A stretch of 64,000 bases of DNA, taken from Antedon mediterranea (taxonomy: Eukaryota > Echinodermata > Crinoidea > Comatulida > Antedonidae). The position numbers were made by a program, and so were the translations under genes. Shown here one piece after another: positions 11,468-22,990 of this stretch. The number at the start of each line of letters is the position of its first letter. The first letter of the stretch is position 1. The notes beneath the pieces are model-generated. The model ran no database searches. It was not told where the DNA came from and saw only the letters and a list, made by a program, of their open reading frames with translations. The stretch covers positions 8,625,001 through 8,689,000 of the forward strand of contig NC_092674.1 of assembly GCF_964355755.1 (NCBI RefSeq). Reading direction: 5' to 3'.

Positions 11468-11640
11468 TAACAGCTATGTGTGCTCATAGGCTAAACCTAT
11501 GGCCCAAAATCTTGAGGGCCCCCAGAGCAGCCCCAATGGAACTACCCAGCAGGGGAGAATCCTTTTATGAGTGCTAAATATTTCCCCCTGTTCATTGACA
11601 CCACATGTAACCCAAACTTTGAATTAGATGGAGATTCGGC

Positions 11641-11760
11641 TTTATACGGCTTTACCACGTAGAAACACCGGTTCTCGTCAGATCACCGAAGTTAAGCAAC
11701 GTTGGACCTGGTTAGAGCTTGGATGGGAGACCATCTGGGAATAGCGGGTGCTGTATACGG
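11641..11760 (+). rRNA. 5S rRNA-like sequence (SINE head)
   Basis: The 120 bases align along their whole length with animal 5S rRNA, including CCGGTTCTCGTC, GATCACCGAAGTTAAGCA, CTGGTTAG and GGATGGGAGACC. The outer helix is kept by paired changes: the 5' strand has TATAC and the 3' strand GTATA. The sequence is probably not an active ribosomal gene because it continues into a SINE body. Confidence 0.7.
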
Positions 11761-12000
11761 AGCTGGGGTCCCATTAGGCATTTGAATCAGCACTGCTGAC
11801 TCTTATGGCAGCCCCTGCATCTAGTATCTGCCACAGACCTCTGGTCAAGGTGGGCACTGGACGAGAGAAGCCCTTGATCAATATCAGGACCAATCAAGGT
11901 GCTTTAAACAGTCCTGGCTTTGTTTGTATCAAACCTGTTAGTGGCGGTAATTATCGCTGTTGGTTTCGATTGAATAAAATAAAATAAAATAAAAATAAAA
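11641..12000 (+). mobile_element. 5S-rRNA-derived SINE (SINE3-like)
   Basis: A full 5S-like head (11641-11760) is fused to an unrelated body of about 210 bp. It ends in an AATAAAATAAAAT-type tail at 11973-12000, the layout of 5S-derived SINEs. The internal pol III promoter parts are preserved: A box AGTTAAGCAACGTTGG and IE/C box TGGATGGGAGACC. No clear target duplication was seen. A simple 5S gene is less likely because of the body, the A-rich tail and the missing T-run terminator just after the head. Confidence 0.75.
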
Positions 12001-12106
12001 TTCAACAATAGGTTATCCACCTACTTTAGCTCCCACACTTATAACATAACCATAATTTTCAACCCTGTTATTTATTAGTGTTTTTTTTTTTCATTTCTTT
12101 TTAGAT

Positions 12107-12155
12107 CCAAACAACAAGATGTTTGTCCAAGTTCTAGTTGCTCAACATTGTGAAG
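12107..12155 (+). CDS. possible terminal exon with CAAX-like end
   Basis: A strong acceptor (long T-rich tract, then CTTTTTAG) precedes an open reading SKQQDVCPSSSCSTL and a TGA. The end CSTL has the form of a prenylation box (Cys, two residues, Leu), as in small GTPases and G-gamma subunits. No upstream exon of such a protein was found, so this is a weak suggestion. Another frame across the same acceptor stays open to 12400, and the site may be chance. Confidence 0.2.
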
Positions 12156-12159
12156 TTCT

Positions 12160-15100
12160 AAGATGGCTGTTAAAAATTCCAAGTTTGAAGACTAAACCCC
12201 AACTACGCCATGATGTTATTGTTTGTGTAACTTCATTCCCATTTTATGTTTGTGGATGCTTTATGGACGTTCTTCCTATAAAGATGTTACAATTTTATTT
12301 TACAGTCAACACATTCAAAACCAGCCATAAACCCTCATGTATAAAATGTTCTTGTTTAAACTGGACATTATTAAAGGCCAAAACTTTTTTCATATTTTAA
12401 AATACATTCTATAACTGGACTTTCTAGAAAACAAGAGGGGAAGCCAAAGGTGTCTGGTTTGGGATATGTTGACTGTATGTTGTTTTATTACTTAATGTGT
12501 TAATCATGGTACTGGTACTACTCACTGTATGGTATGTTATGTGCACTTGTCTGAGCTAGGCAGTGCCTTTACCATTGAGACTAGTGGTGCATTTTGATAA
12601 TATAGTTTCTGTTTTATTAATAATATTAAGGGACTTTTTTCGACAAACCAAACAAAGGCTGTTTCTGTAGCGAGCAATTGACTGTGTGGAAAAAATACTC
12701 TCAATTCTTGAAAAAGGGATAAATTATAATATTAATGGTTAAATGGCATTAATGGTTATGTAATGCCATTTAACCGGTATACTTTCAGCTAGCTGCAATG
12801 AAAATAATGATAATTTATTGATTGATTGATTGACCTGTAGTCAAATGTCATAATTATAATCTTGACCATCAGAGCTCATTGTATTTTGGATATGTTGACT
12901 ATTGTCCAATAAGGGGTTAAGGGGTTATTCAGCATTATTGATTCACCCACAAACCTCACCGACTGAATCTGTGTGATTTCTGAATTTGGGGTGAATTGTG
13001 ATGCTATCACAACACTTACTAAAAATCAGGACATTTCCCAATTGAAAATTTCTTTTCAGAAATTTTCAGTAACCGTTTGGTGTTAACATCTCATAATACA
13101 CTAATTAATAAGTTCACTTTAGGTATTTTTATATGTTACTTATTATTTAAGGCTGAACACAATAAAAATGTGTGGAAAACAAATCTTTATCCACTATAGT
13201 GGGAAACGGTAGCCTAGCAATGCTTAGTGATTCATTTGCCTACACAAACCCACCCGTAACCCATTTCTATCCCTCCTAATAACCCCTACCGTTCTACCCA
13301 CCACCTTATTATTTTTTTTTTCTTTGTTTAAATAGCCCACCATAATTTATTTAAATATTCAAAAACTTTTGACCAATCAAAACTACTTTAAATAAAGAGG
13401 CTTAAAACAAATTAACTATAAAAATATAAGCTATAATTTTTAAAACAAAAACTTTTTTTTTATTAACAGCTTATGTAACATACTTTATATAATATTCTTG
13501 ATACAGTATGTGTAACATTTATTTTAATTAACAAAGGGAATTTTACTTTTAATAAAAACTATATACTATAAAAATGTAAGGTAAACTAGATAAAACACAA
13601 TGTGTTTCAAGTTTTATTTGGCTGAAGTAAATTTTTCTAATTTTACTTTGTTTAAGTTAAGTTTTAAAATACATATAAAATTAAGTCAGTATGTTAAAAT
13701 AATGATAATTCAATATTTATAAAGTATCCATTCTATAAAGACGTATCCAAACGTTCAGTTATAATTAGACATATCATCTAATCAATGATTAACAAGATTT
13801 TTTAAGCTCACAAAAACTTAATGTAATTTGCCAACACACATTTCCTAAACTTTTCTTCCTTTTGAGAGGCATCCTGACACCGATAATCAATTTTATCTCT
13901 TGTTTTTATAATTTAATTTCAAAATATGTTTTTAGGCTTTCTATAATAATTTATAATCAATGTTTACATACAATGTTGAATTGTTACAAAAGAAGCGCTT
14001 AGACAAGCAATTGATTATATGAAATATAGTATGTAATTAATCAAATAAAAACTAAAATTACTATGATAATTACATTAGAATTCACAAGTTGACAAACTGA
14101 ACAATTACAATAACTGGGTCTGAGTAACATCATTAAACTCGCATTACAATTTTAAATTTTTTCTTTCGTGATCACCTCTCGTTTGAATCTAGAGGGAGCC
14201 ATTTTCAAATTATTGTCCGATTAAATGTTATTGAGTTTAAAAACCAGATGTTTGAGCCGCAAAACCAGTAGTGTCAAGTGCACATCAATGGCTTCTACAT
14301 TAGTGTGAGTCATCTCGTTTGTCCTTATTGGCTGGCCTGTAAAAAAAAATAGCATTCCTATATAAACTGAGCTAATGGTCAGACCAGCTGTTTTGGCTAT
14401 TATAGACTTTTAAAACTGCCTAGCCTATGGGGAGTTTCCTGCCTAACAAATTCTACACTCCCTTGTAATGTGGTTAGCAATTTGCAGTCATTTTATTACT
14501 CATAAACTAGAAAATGACTGGTTGCTCTATGATTTTGATGTTATCATTGTTCGTAAGGCGTCTTAATGTGATAAAATTAAGCCTATTCACAGTTTGAACT
14601 GGTTACAATCGACTTGGCATACATTTGTAAAAAGGTTTTTAATGTTATTGTAAACACATATAAAACTACTGTAATTTTTCAGCATGCCAGCTGATTCTTT
14701 TCATACATTTTTCATCCTCCGACATAAATATATAAGGTTTGTTATGTGTCCCTTTAAAATCAACAACCCCTTTAAAAGAACAAAGAGACTTCCAGGGATA
14801 AGTGCTTCTTAATTGCCTCGTATGTGACATGAAGTGGTTTGGAAAACCCCCTTAAGCTAAGAGCACATGACCTTTTTAAGGGTGTAAGGGGTCAATGCCT
14901 ACTGGTTAATGTCAAATACAGACTACAAGTCCTTAATAACATCAAATAGTTATTACCAAAAACCATGCAAAGTGTATGTACCATGTAGTGAAGTGAAAGA
15001 TCCAATACTAAACTATTTCTTTAACTTAGGAAGCCCAGGGTGGGCTTTTAACTGCATCAGTACATAAAATAAAGTTAAGAAACTTTCATTCAGACTTATA

Positions 15101-17089
15101 TTTGCCTCTCTACAGTAACAAATGAACTTGTTTTTGTTTTGTTAGCTACACATACTATTATAAGTTTTAAATGATGCTGCTTTTTAATTTTATTTTCTGA
15201 TGCCTGATTGGTCAAACAATGTTTATGTTTATTAGACATGTATTTATAAATTTGTATGCACTGTATATTTTTGTTTTATCTAAGTTTGCCACCAATGTTT
15301 TATCTTCAATCCCTATCTCACCTAACCCATTGTCTCCGAACTTATCTGTCTGTTTCCACCTTACCGAATAAAAACCCCAGAAACTAAAGCTTTCAGAAAG
15401 CCCACCTAACTTACCAAAAAATTATACATGTTTTGGTTTGAGTATTAATTTGTTATTACTGAATATTTCTGTATGAAGATTGGACGCCGTATATAAATAT
15501 ATTAGAGGAGTCGAAAAAACAGTGACCAAAGAAAGTGTATGTATTATTGTAAGACGACAAGCAGAGAAAAGGGTTCCAATGGAAATGTTTAATAATCGGT
15601 TTTGGGTATATTAACATAACAACAATATTGTTACATAAATTATCAATAATTAATTAATCAAGTAGTTATTGTACACGCTAAGGTTTAACTTATTAAGTAA
15701 GATACACTGTTTGTGTTGGAAGGATTTTCATTACACATGTCTTCCTAATATTATTTTAATATTTTAATTATTAAGTTATGTTGTTATCATATCACTACAG
15801 TAAATTAAAATGTCCATGAGTATGGAATGCCAAATTCAGTTTTGCGCTTTTGGCGTTTCATAAATGAAATATTTTAAAGTTTGTAAAATATTTATTATGG
15901 CTCTATGGTCAGCTGTAAGGTCAAATGTAGTTCAGTTGGTATATATTTGTTCTAACCATATGGATAATAGTCATTTCTGTAACAAATTCCTAAAAATGAA
16001 AAATTGTGATCTTTTTTCTGTTGAGGATAATGTTATTGCATTAAGAAACAATGAAAGCATACCACTGCCTATGTGCGTATATAAATATTGTAATTTTTGT
16101 TAATATTCCAACTTTCTCTTTTAAAACTCATTTTTTAACACTTATTTATTTGTTTTATGTCACATGATTCATTTTAGGCTTGGTCCATAGAAAATGATAT
16201 GTTGCCAAAATTCTTAATTTTATTTGATATAAATATACTATTTACAGTAATATACCTGTATACCATTTAAGACTGATGTTTAAGTTATTTTAATAAATTT
16301 GGGTTACATATATACAATAAGATACTGTATTACTGTACAACATTACTACACAGATGACATCCCATAGATAGAATAATGACAAACATTGGTAGTTAAAGCA
16401 TGGTTTCCACTAGCCTACGCAACATAACGCAGCGTAACATTGGTACATGTAGTTAAGTACTAAAAGTAGGCTTACAATACATAAACATTTCTGGAAAAAA
16501 AGTTTAGAATATCTTGCCATCGTTTATTATAAAAAAATTTAATCTTAAAGATTGCGTGTTTAAAATAATTAAACTGATGAAGGATATATTAGATGACTAA
16601 GTGCGAAATTGCCAAAAATTGATATAAAATTTCAAATTATTGAAGGACATGGACATTTTGTTGAACTTTCTGTTGTCTTAATTTCTTTTTTATATTCATT
16701 TGTCATTATTGCTGTTTCTGTTCAGTGACCTTTAAATGAGAAAAGTGGAATTTACTAGAATAACCAATAGAAAGGTTAAAATCTCTGTCTTTTTTCCTTT
16801 TTATGTTGGTTTTTGTTTGGTTTCTACATGGAAGAGTCTGATTTCAATATTATATTTTCTGTCCATTTTTTTTTTGTAATTTTATATTACACATAGTTAC
16901 CTAGTGTATGTTATATTTTGTTTGTATAAACTTGACACGTTATCAAATGTACTATATTATAATCATAAAAACAAGGATAAAAATAATTAATAAGATGGTA
17001 TACTATTATGAATTTCAATACTAATTGGGGCGTTGTTTGTATCAAATACTGAATTGTAATACTTTGTACACAGGTTTAGATATTAAGCA
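12160..17089. other. AT-rich non-coding stretch
   Basis: No gene, RNA gene or complete element was recognised over almost 5 kb. The sequence is rich in A/T homopolymers with scattered short open frames. A TIR-like word (GGTTTCCACTAGCCTACG) near 16402 has no identified partner. Confidence 0.5.
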
Positions 17090-17563
17090 GGGCTTGCCTC
17101 CAATTAGGGACCGTTTCTACTAAAGGTCTATATTTTGTGGTTTGGATTGATAAACACAACCTATGTTCTTTATGGTCTTAACTTATTCTAATTATTGACC
17201 AACATTGATCTTTTATTGTTTGTCAAAAGTTAAATATCAATGGTCCACAATTAGAAACATAAAATGCTAAAATGTTGTTGAATCTATACAGTTTGACAGA
17301 AACAATGAATAAATGAATATTTTGTCCATAATAGTCCTTTTTTTATAAACCAAAATTTACAGAATCTCTTCTCCCAACATTTGCTTAGTTAAAGTTAATG
17401 TCGAAATTATTTACCGCTTTTAACAATCAACAGATTGTCCCAAAGCGATTAAAATAAAATTGAGATGAGAGAGAAAACAAATTTAGTTTATACTAAAACG
17501 TTTGGAATTGACAGTATCAATGAATATATGGTCCAACAATGGTCCTTAATTGGAGGAACGCCC
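17090..17563. mobile_element. small TIR element (MITE), 474 bp
   Basis: The left end GGGCTTGCCTCCAATTAGGG and the reverse complement of the right end GGGCGTTCCTCCAATTAAGG match with three differences, and both continue ACC. The interior is non-coding and contains further GTCC-type words. No clear target duplication was seen, so superfamily is open. Confidence 0.55.
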
Positions 17564-17762
17564 GTATTTTGGTTGTTTAAGACAACAAATGTAGGTAAAA
17601 TAAAGTAATTTGTGGAGTGGTTGCCAGTTATTTTTATATAAGGTAGATAAAGAAAATATGGTTGATGACGGATCGTCGTAATTCCATATCTGTTGTATAA
17701 TCTTTTTTGAAAAGTAGGAATTATTTGACTTTTGAAATAAAAAATTAACATTATTACTCAAA

Positions 17763-19372
17763 ATGGTATTTTTCATTGATGAAGTTTATTCAGCATTGAG
17801 AAACTTACGTCCTTTTCCAAGGACCAGCAGTGTTTTTGTTAAAGCAGGTAAGAAAATGTTGGCCTATATGATTTAATTTTAATAAGAATAATAAGAATGA
17901 AAAGCATTTAGTAAAAGCGATACATTAATCGAAACTAAACTAATCAATTATTATTCTACCTTGAAAATGTCATCTTTCATCACGTTCAAATCATGAAATG
18001 TTTCTTTCAGATATACTATATTACTGTACAATAATACAATTGTTCAAAAACACATTTTTGAGAAAGACCAAAAGTCCCACTGTTCTGTCTGCTGAAGGTG
18101 AGTTTAGGAACTATCGGATCTTCCCAAATTCGGAGTTGCACATGGCAAACTCTTCTCTGTTTTGAGGATATATAAGTGAGGAACCGTCGCGGCTCGTCTC
18201 AAATGAGAGTTGCGCATGATACTGTTCTGTATGAAGGACAGGTAGGTGAGAAACCATCGGATCTTCCCAAATGCGGATTTGCACATCGGACTCTGCTCTG
18301 TTTTGAGGATAAATGGGTGAGGAACCATCGGGTCTTCTAAGATGTGGAGTTGCACATGGCGACACTCTGCTCTGTATGAAAGACAAATGAGTGAGGAACT
18401 ATCGGATCTTCCCAAATGTGGAGTTGCACATCGCACTCTGCTCTGTATGAAGGACAGGTAGGTGAGAAACCATCGGATCTTCCCAAATGCGGAGTTGCAC
18501 ATCGCACTCTGCTCTGTTTTGAGGATAAATGGGTGAGGAACCATCGGATCTTCTCAGATGTGGAGTTGCACATGGCGACACTCTGCTCTGTATGAAAGAC
18601 AAGTGAGTGAGGAACTATCGGATCTTCCCAAATGCGGAGTTGCACATCGCACTCTGCTCTGTTTTGAGGATAAATGGGTGAGGAACCATCGGGTCTTCTC
18701 AGATGTGGAGTTGCACATGGCGACACTCTGCTCTGTATGAAAGACAAGTGAGTGAGGAACTATCAGATCTTCCCAAATGCGGAGTTGCACATCGCACTCT
18801 GCTCTGTTTTGAGGATAAATGGGTGAGGAACCATCGGGTCTTCTCAGATGTGGAGTTGCACATGGCGACACTCTGCTCTGTATGAAAGACAAGTGAGTGA
18901 GGAACTATCGGATCTTCCCAAATGCGGAGTTGCACATCGAACTCTGCTCTGTTTTGAGGATAAATGGGTGAGGAACCATCGGGTCTTCTCAGATGTGGAG
19001 TTGCACATGGCGACACTCTGCTCTGTATGAAAGACAAGTGAGTGAGGAACTATCGGGTCTTCTCAAATGAGGAGTTGCACATCTCACTCTGCTCTGTTTT
19101 GAGGATAAATGAGTGAGGAACCATCGGATCTTCCCAAATGTGGAGCATTGCGCAGTAATAGTTGCATACACTTATCCATAATTTCTTTTTGTACATGGTT
19201 TCCGTTTGCAGGCGGAAAAGGGCGCAAAATTGAAGTTGTTACATTGCCACATAACAATGATAACTTGACTTGGTTGAAAGTTTGTTATTTAGGCCTACGT
19301 AACATGATACGCATTCGACGTTATTCCAGGAAACGTTTTCTACAATATAAAGTTACGGCTTATATGGCCTAA
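17763..19372 (+). CDS. predicted small spliced gene, unrecognised (about 110 aa)
   Basis: Three candidate exons join in frame: 17763-17847 (MVFFIDEVYSALRNLRPFPR and on, donor GTAAGA), 18011-18097 (acceptor TTTCTTTCAG, donor GTGAGT) and 19212-19372 (acceptor CCGTTTGCAG, beginning GGKGRKIEVVTLPHNN, stop TAA at 19370). Each junction leaves one base, so skipping exon 2 also keeps the frame. Exons 1 and 3 look coding in composition; exon 2 is doubtful because its 3' end resembles the minisatellite that follows it. The last exon could also be cut earlier, after TGGTTGAAA. I do not recognise the family. The C-terminal half is basic; no signal peptide is evident. Confidence 0.35.
18085..19147. repeat. 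minisatellite, 145-bp period (two ~72-bp half units)
   Basis: Units alternate between CACTCTGCTCTGTTTTGAGG and CACTCTGCTCTGTATGAAAG versions, each with GGAGTTGCACATCG or GGAGTTGCACATGG and a GGAACYATCGGRTCTTC core. From about 18555 to 19040 three 145-bp units are nearly identical. The first units are more diverged. The array lies between candidate exons 2 and 3 of the gene at 17763. Minus-strand open frames through it are a by-product of the period. Confidence 0.9.
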
Positions 19373-20774
19373 GAGATATTTCTAGAGTACTTTCAACGTC
19401 CGTGCAAAATGGAAATATATTGTAAGCTATTTCCTGACTGTGTAAGCGGATAGCCATCGCCAACATTTAACCTAGGGCCATAATAATATAGGTGTTCTCT
19501 TAAGGGAATTTGAACATCCGTGCAAACTAGAAAGATATTGTTAACTCCGTAAGTGTAGAGACAGGAGCCGCATTTAACCCATAGGCGTTCTGTTGCTATG
19601 TCACCCACGGGCGTTATATATACTTGATTAGGGTGCCAGTTGTTTTTGGTGAAATATTGAATTATTATAATGAAATAACAATGCGCAGATTGTGGTTGAG
19701 AGAGATGGTAAATGGATCTAGTTTTAGTAGGCCTACAGGTACAGTACATTATAACAAAATCTCCAGACATTTCTTCCGATCACCTCAAAATGGCAATATG
19801 GCCGTCCTCAGAAAAGAATTGCCAGTGCTGGTACTGATGTACCATGTTAGAACGTGGATAGAAAGCTTCTATACTCTTCAACAACAGATGCCCATTTCAC
19901 CTGCCTAAACTACTTTACTAAATGCATATTTTTCTCCAAATTATGTTTTTGAATATCTGTGTTTATTACCATAATTGTTGATTAAAGCTTTTTTCTGTCG
20001 GTGATCTGAATTATGAAACTACGTACTAGTTTTCGTCAAAGTAGGTCATGACACACTATTAATATCGACCATTATTATTAGATCGTAGTATACTACAACC
20101 GGTAATGTCTGAAATTGTGATTTGTTTGCGTAATACCAATAATTAGCCTACGATTTCTCTTAATATCAATATCAATAATAATATGTGTATGTAGATCAGT
20201 GACTCGGGGCTAAAGCACAAACGTACCATTTTATTCATGTGTGGGTTGAAATAAACAATGAGCGAGGCCTAATGTAAGAATCGATTAAAGTAATTTTTTT
20301 ATATATTACGCCTACATATATTGTTTCTCATCACTACATATTGACTATAACATTATCAAGAAATATACAACATAATTTTACTTTATTCAACTACCGTTGA
20401 AATAAACAGACGAAGTGCATGATATTTATTAAAACTAGGTCTCCGTGTACTGGTTCGATTGTCCTTAGTTTCAACCGTGTCATATGTTTTATTTATGGTG
20501 TCAGAATCCTATCATCGTCGATAAAATACCAATAAATCGGTAGGTATTAGCTTAGCGGTTCGGTTACACAGGAATGAAAATGAAGTGTTTAATTTGCCGA
20601 GTTGTTTTATGCGAAAATGCGTAAGGATTGTAAAGAGCAATTTATGGTAACAAGGGTGAGTTGACAAAAAAACTTCAACCACCAGGAAATAATACTGTAC
20701 AATGTAAACAGTAGGCCTACAAATGAGAGTGACACTTTCAGTATAATAGTCTGTGACACCGCGAGGAAATTATG
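19373..20774. other. no firm gene; one diverged direct duplication
   Basis: About 85 bp near 19390-19470 recurs diverged near 19505-19585 (CGTCCGTGCAAA / CATCCGTGCAAA; CATTTAACCT / CATTTAACCC). A 94-codon open frame at 19624 has no recognisable homology or splice support. Confidence 0.4.
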
Positions 20775-21015
20775 ACGCGCGCGTACAAAATCAGAAGACG
20801 TTTCAACGCGCGCGTACAAAATCTGGAGACATTTGAACGCGCGCGTACAAAGCTAACCATCACTAATCAAAGTTTGAACGCGGACGTACAAAGGCGTATC
20901 CTTAATATGGGAGTTAAACGCGTGCGTAAAAATCTTACCATCAATGATCAACGTTTGTACGCGCGCGTACAAAGCATACTACAATTGATCAACGTTTGAA
21001 CGCGGGCGTTTCAAA
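20775..21015. repeat. cluster of seven ACGCGCGCGTACAAA motifs
   Basis: Copies begin at 20775, 20806, 20837, 20878, 20918, 20959 and 21000. Four are exact ACGCGCGCGTACAAA; the others differ at one to three positions. Spacing is 31, 31, 41, 40, 41 and 41 bp. The core is a CpG-dense palindrome, unusual in this AT-rich window. It may be a decayed 41/31-bp minisatellite or a clustered protein-binding site about 2 kb upstream of NHLRC3. Confidence 0.75.
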
Positions 21016-22963
21016 GCTCGTACCATTATCGTAGCAACTCGTCTCATCCATTCATCAACGCTTACGTACGCGTAAACGTTTATGTCAGAACAGCTTGTTC
21101 AGATGATGGTAGCTGCTAAATTGGGAACGGTGTACTTCTGGTGAAACAGAGGAAGCACGACAATTAATCGAAAGGAAGCCCCAAATGTTTCTCTAATCCC
21201 AGGCGACAGAATTACCTTATCTTGATTTGGTAGGATGCTCGGTCTGGTGCAGTGCTATTGTTCGATTCCTCGTTCAATTGTATGTCTACCTTTGCTCTTA
21301 TCCCAAGGAAACGATAGGGTTTGGCTCCCGGGTTTGGCTATAGAAACGGAAAGGGTTCATTTAAACACATGTCGATAGCTGATATAAAAAAGTAGAGGAG
21401 CAGTTTTCAATTTAACTTTCAATTTTAGTGTAAAAGAACATTTTCATAGGCCTATCCCACATCATTTCCATTAAAACAAAATTACACATTTTCTTCACAA
21501 TTGGTTCATTCATAATGTTTGAAGATGCACAGACGAGACCGGCGGTGACTTTGATCTCGGATAAAGTTGGGTGATTACCATTCCAGGCAAAAGAAAAGCG
21601 ACTTGAACATTTAGGATTTCAAATATAGAATAAATTTGGATAACGCATTATATATAGTGCCGGGCGCAATCTTTGATTACACATGTCTCTATTAATTTCA
21701 CAAGTATCATTTTCCACTTGTATCCAGCCGAATAGTAGATTACATTCATCGGTTCTCTTTGTTACAGATTTACATTGGCCTAGCCGTTGATTAGCGTTTA
21801 TAGAATGTGCCACATTTCATGCCTACGATAAAAATAATAGGACAAATATTTGTTTAGATATCATAAAAGTGACAATTTTTCATAAGATTGTTAAGTTCAT
21901 TGACCACGGTTTTGCTTTTGTAAAGAGCGTGCATCAATTGACCTAAACTTGACATAGATATTTATTTGCTCCCTAGACTACTGTAAAAATATTGAAGGGA
22001 GTAAGTAACATACGTGTAACAGCGTTGACTTTATTTGGTGCGTGGTGGCGGTTGTGACTTTATTGCGTTTTGGCGAATCAGTGGTCTGTAATTCCCAGAA
22101 ATTATGTTTAAGATTAAATTACTTTAAATGTGTAACAATTAAATTAATTACATAATTGATTATTAATCATTTGTGTGGTATTTCATAATCCGATTGTGTA
22201 TAATTGTTATTGTCTAAAATTGTTATAGGAAACTTTAATTAATATGAGATAATTAAACAGCACTATTAGTTTTTATTAATTTAAAATCTAGGATTGACTT
22301 CCTGTATATCGACTTGCCAGAAAATATCGGTTGTAATTTGTACCGAATGAGTTGATATAAAACTTTAGCCTTTTATGATGTGTATCAATATTAAAGATTA
22401 AGCTAGAAACCACATATAGCAGGGAATCACTGTGAAACAGGGCATATGGCCTCTACATTCCCAGCTGGTTGAAGACTGGCATGTATTTTTGGATTCATTA
22501 ATTCATTTATTCTTTACTTCGTATTCAAATAGGCCCTATACCGCATTACAGATACAAATTGCTCTTTATCTAGGTAATACATAATCACATAATAAAACAA
22601 TAATATACAAAAGATAGGGTATTTTTTATTTGTGAATCCTCATTATACATATCTTCATATAATACATTTATATTCATAATATATATAATTTATTTCATAA
22701 TGTATCAATTAATTTATTACATTCGAATCTTTCATGTCATTATATACCAGGTAGGCCTATACACATGCCTTATATATAGGCCTGCATAAACAGCAACTTT
22801 TAATCTATTTATAAAATATTTGGCCTAAGAAGAATTATATTTACCTTTAATAATAAATACAAAACATCAATTTAGTTTTCTACCCAAATATTATTATAAT
22901 TATTGATATTAATATGTAATATCAAATTAAAATATTTCGGGAAATCCGCACTTAAACACGTAC
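21016..22963. other. region upstream of NHLRC3, no gene seen
   Basis: No coding exon recognised. The last 1 kb is very AT-rich and the promoter presumably lies at its end, next to the E-box pair at 22964-22986. Confidence 0.4.
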
Positions 22964-22986
22964 GTCACATGATTGTTATCACGTGA
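22964..22986. promoter_or_regulatory. E-box pair resembling CLEAR elements before NHLRC3
   Basis: GTCACATGA (22964-22972) and the palindrome TCACGTGA (22979-22986) sit just before the NHLRC3 ATG. TCACGTGA is the core of the CLEAR motif bound by MiT/TFE factors at lysosomal genes. NHLRC3 is a secretory or lysosomal-type protein, so the position makes sense, but binding is inferred from sequence only. Confidence 0.35.
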
Positions 22987-22990
22987 TTAG

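Noticed and set aside
18085-19147. CRISPR-like array
   Set aside because: Units are contiguous with no unique spacers, and the window is eukaryotic.
18104-19171. Minus-strand repeat-peptide frames (MSFIQSRVSPCATPHL...)
   Set aside because: They are produced by the 145-bp minisatellite; both strands show repeating frames and none has independent support.
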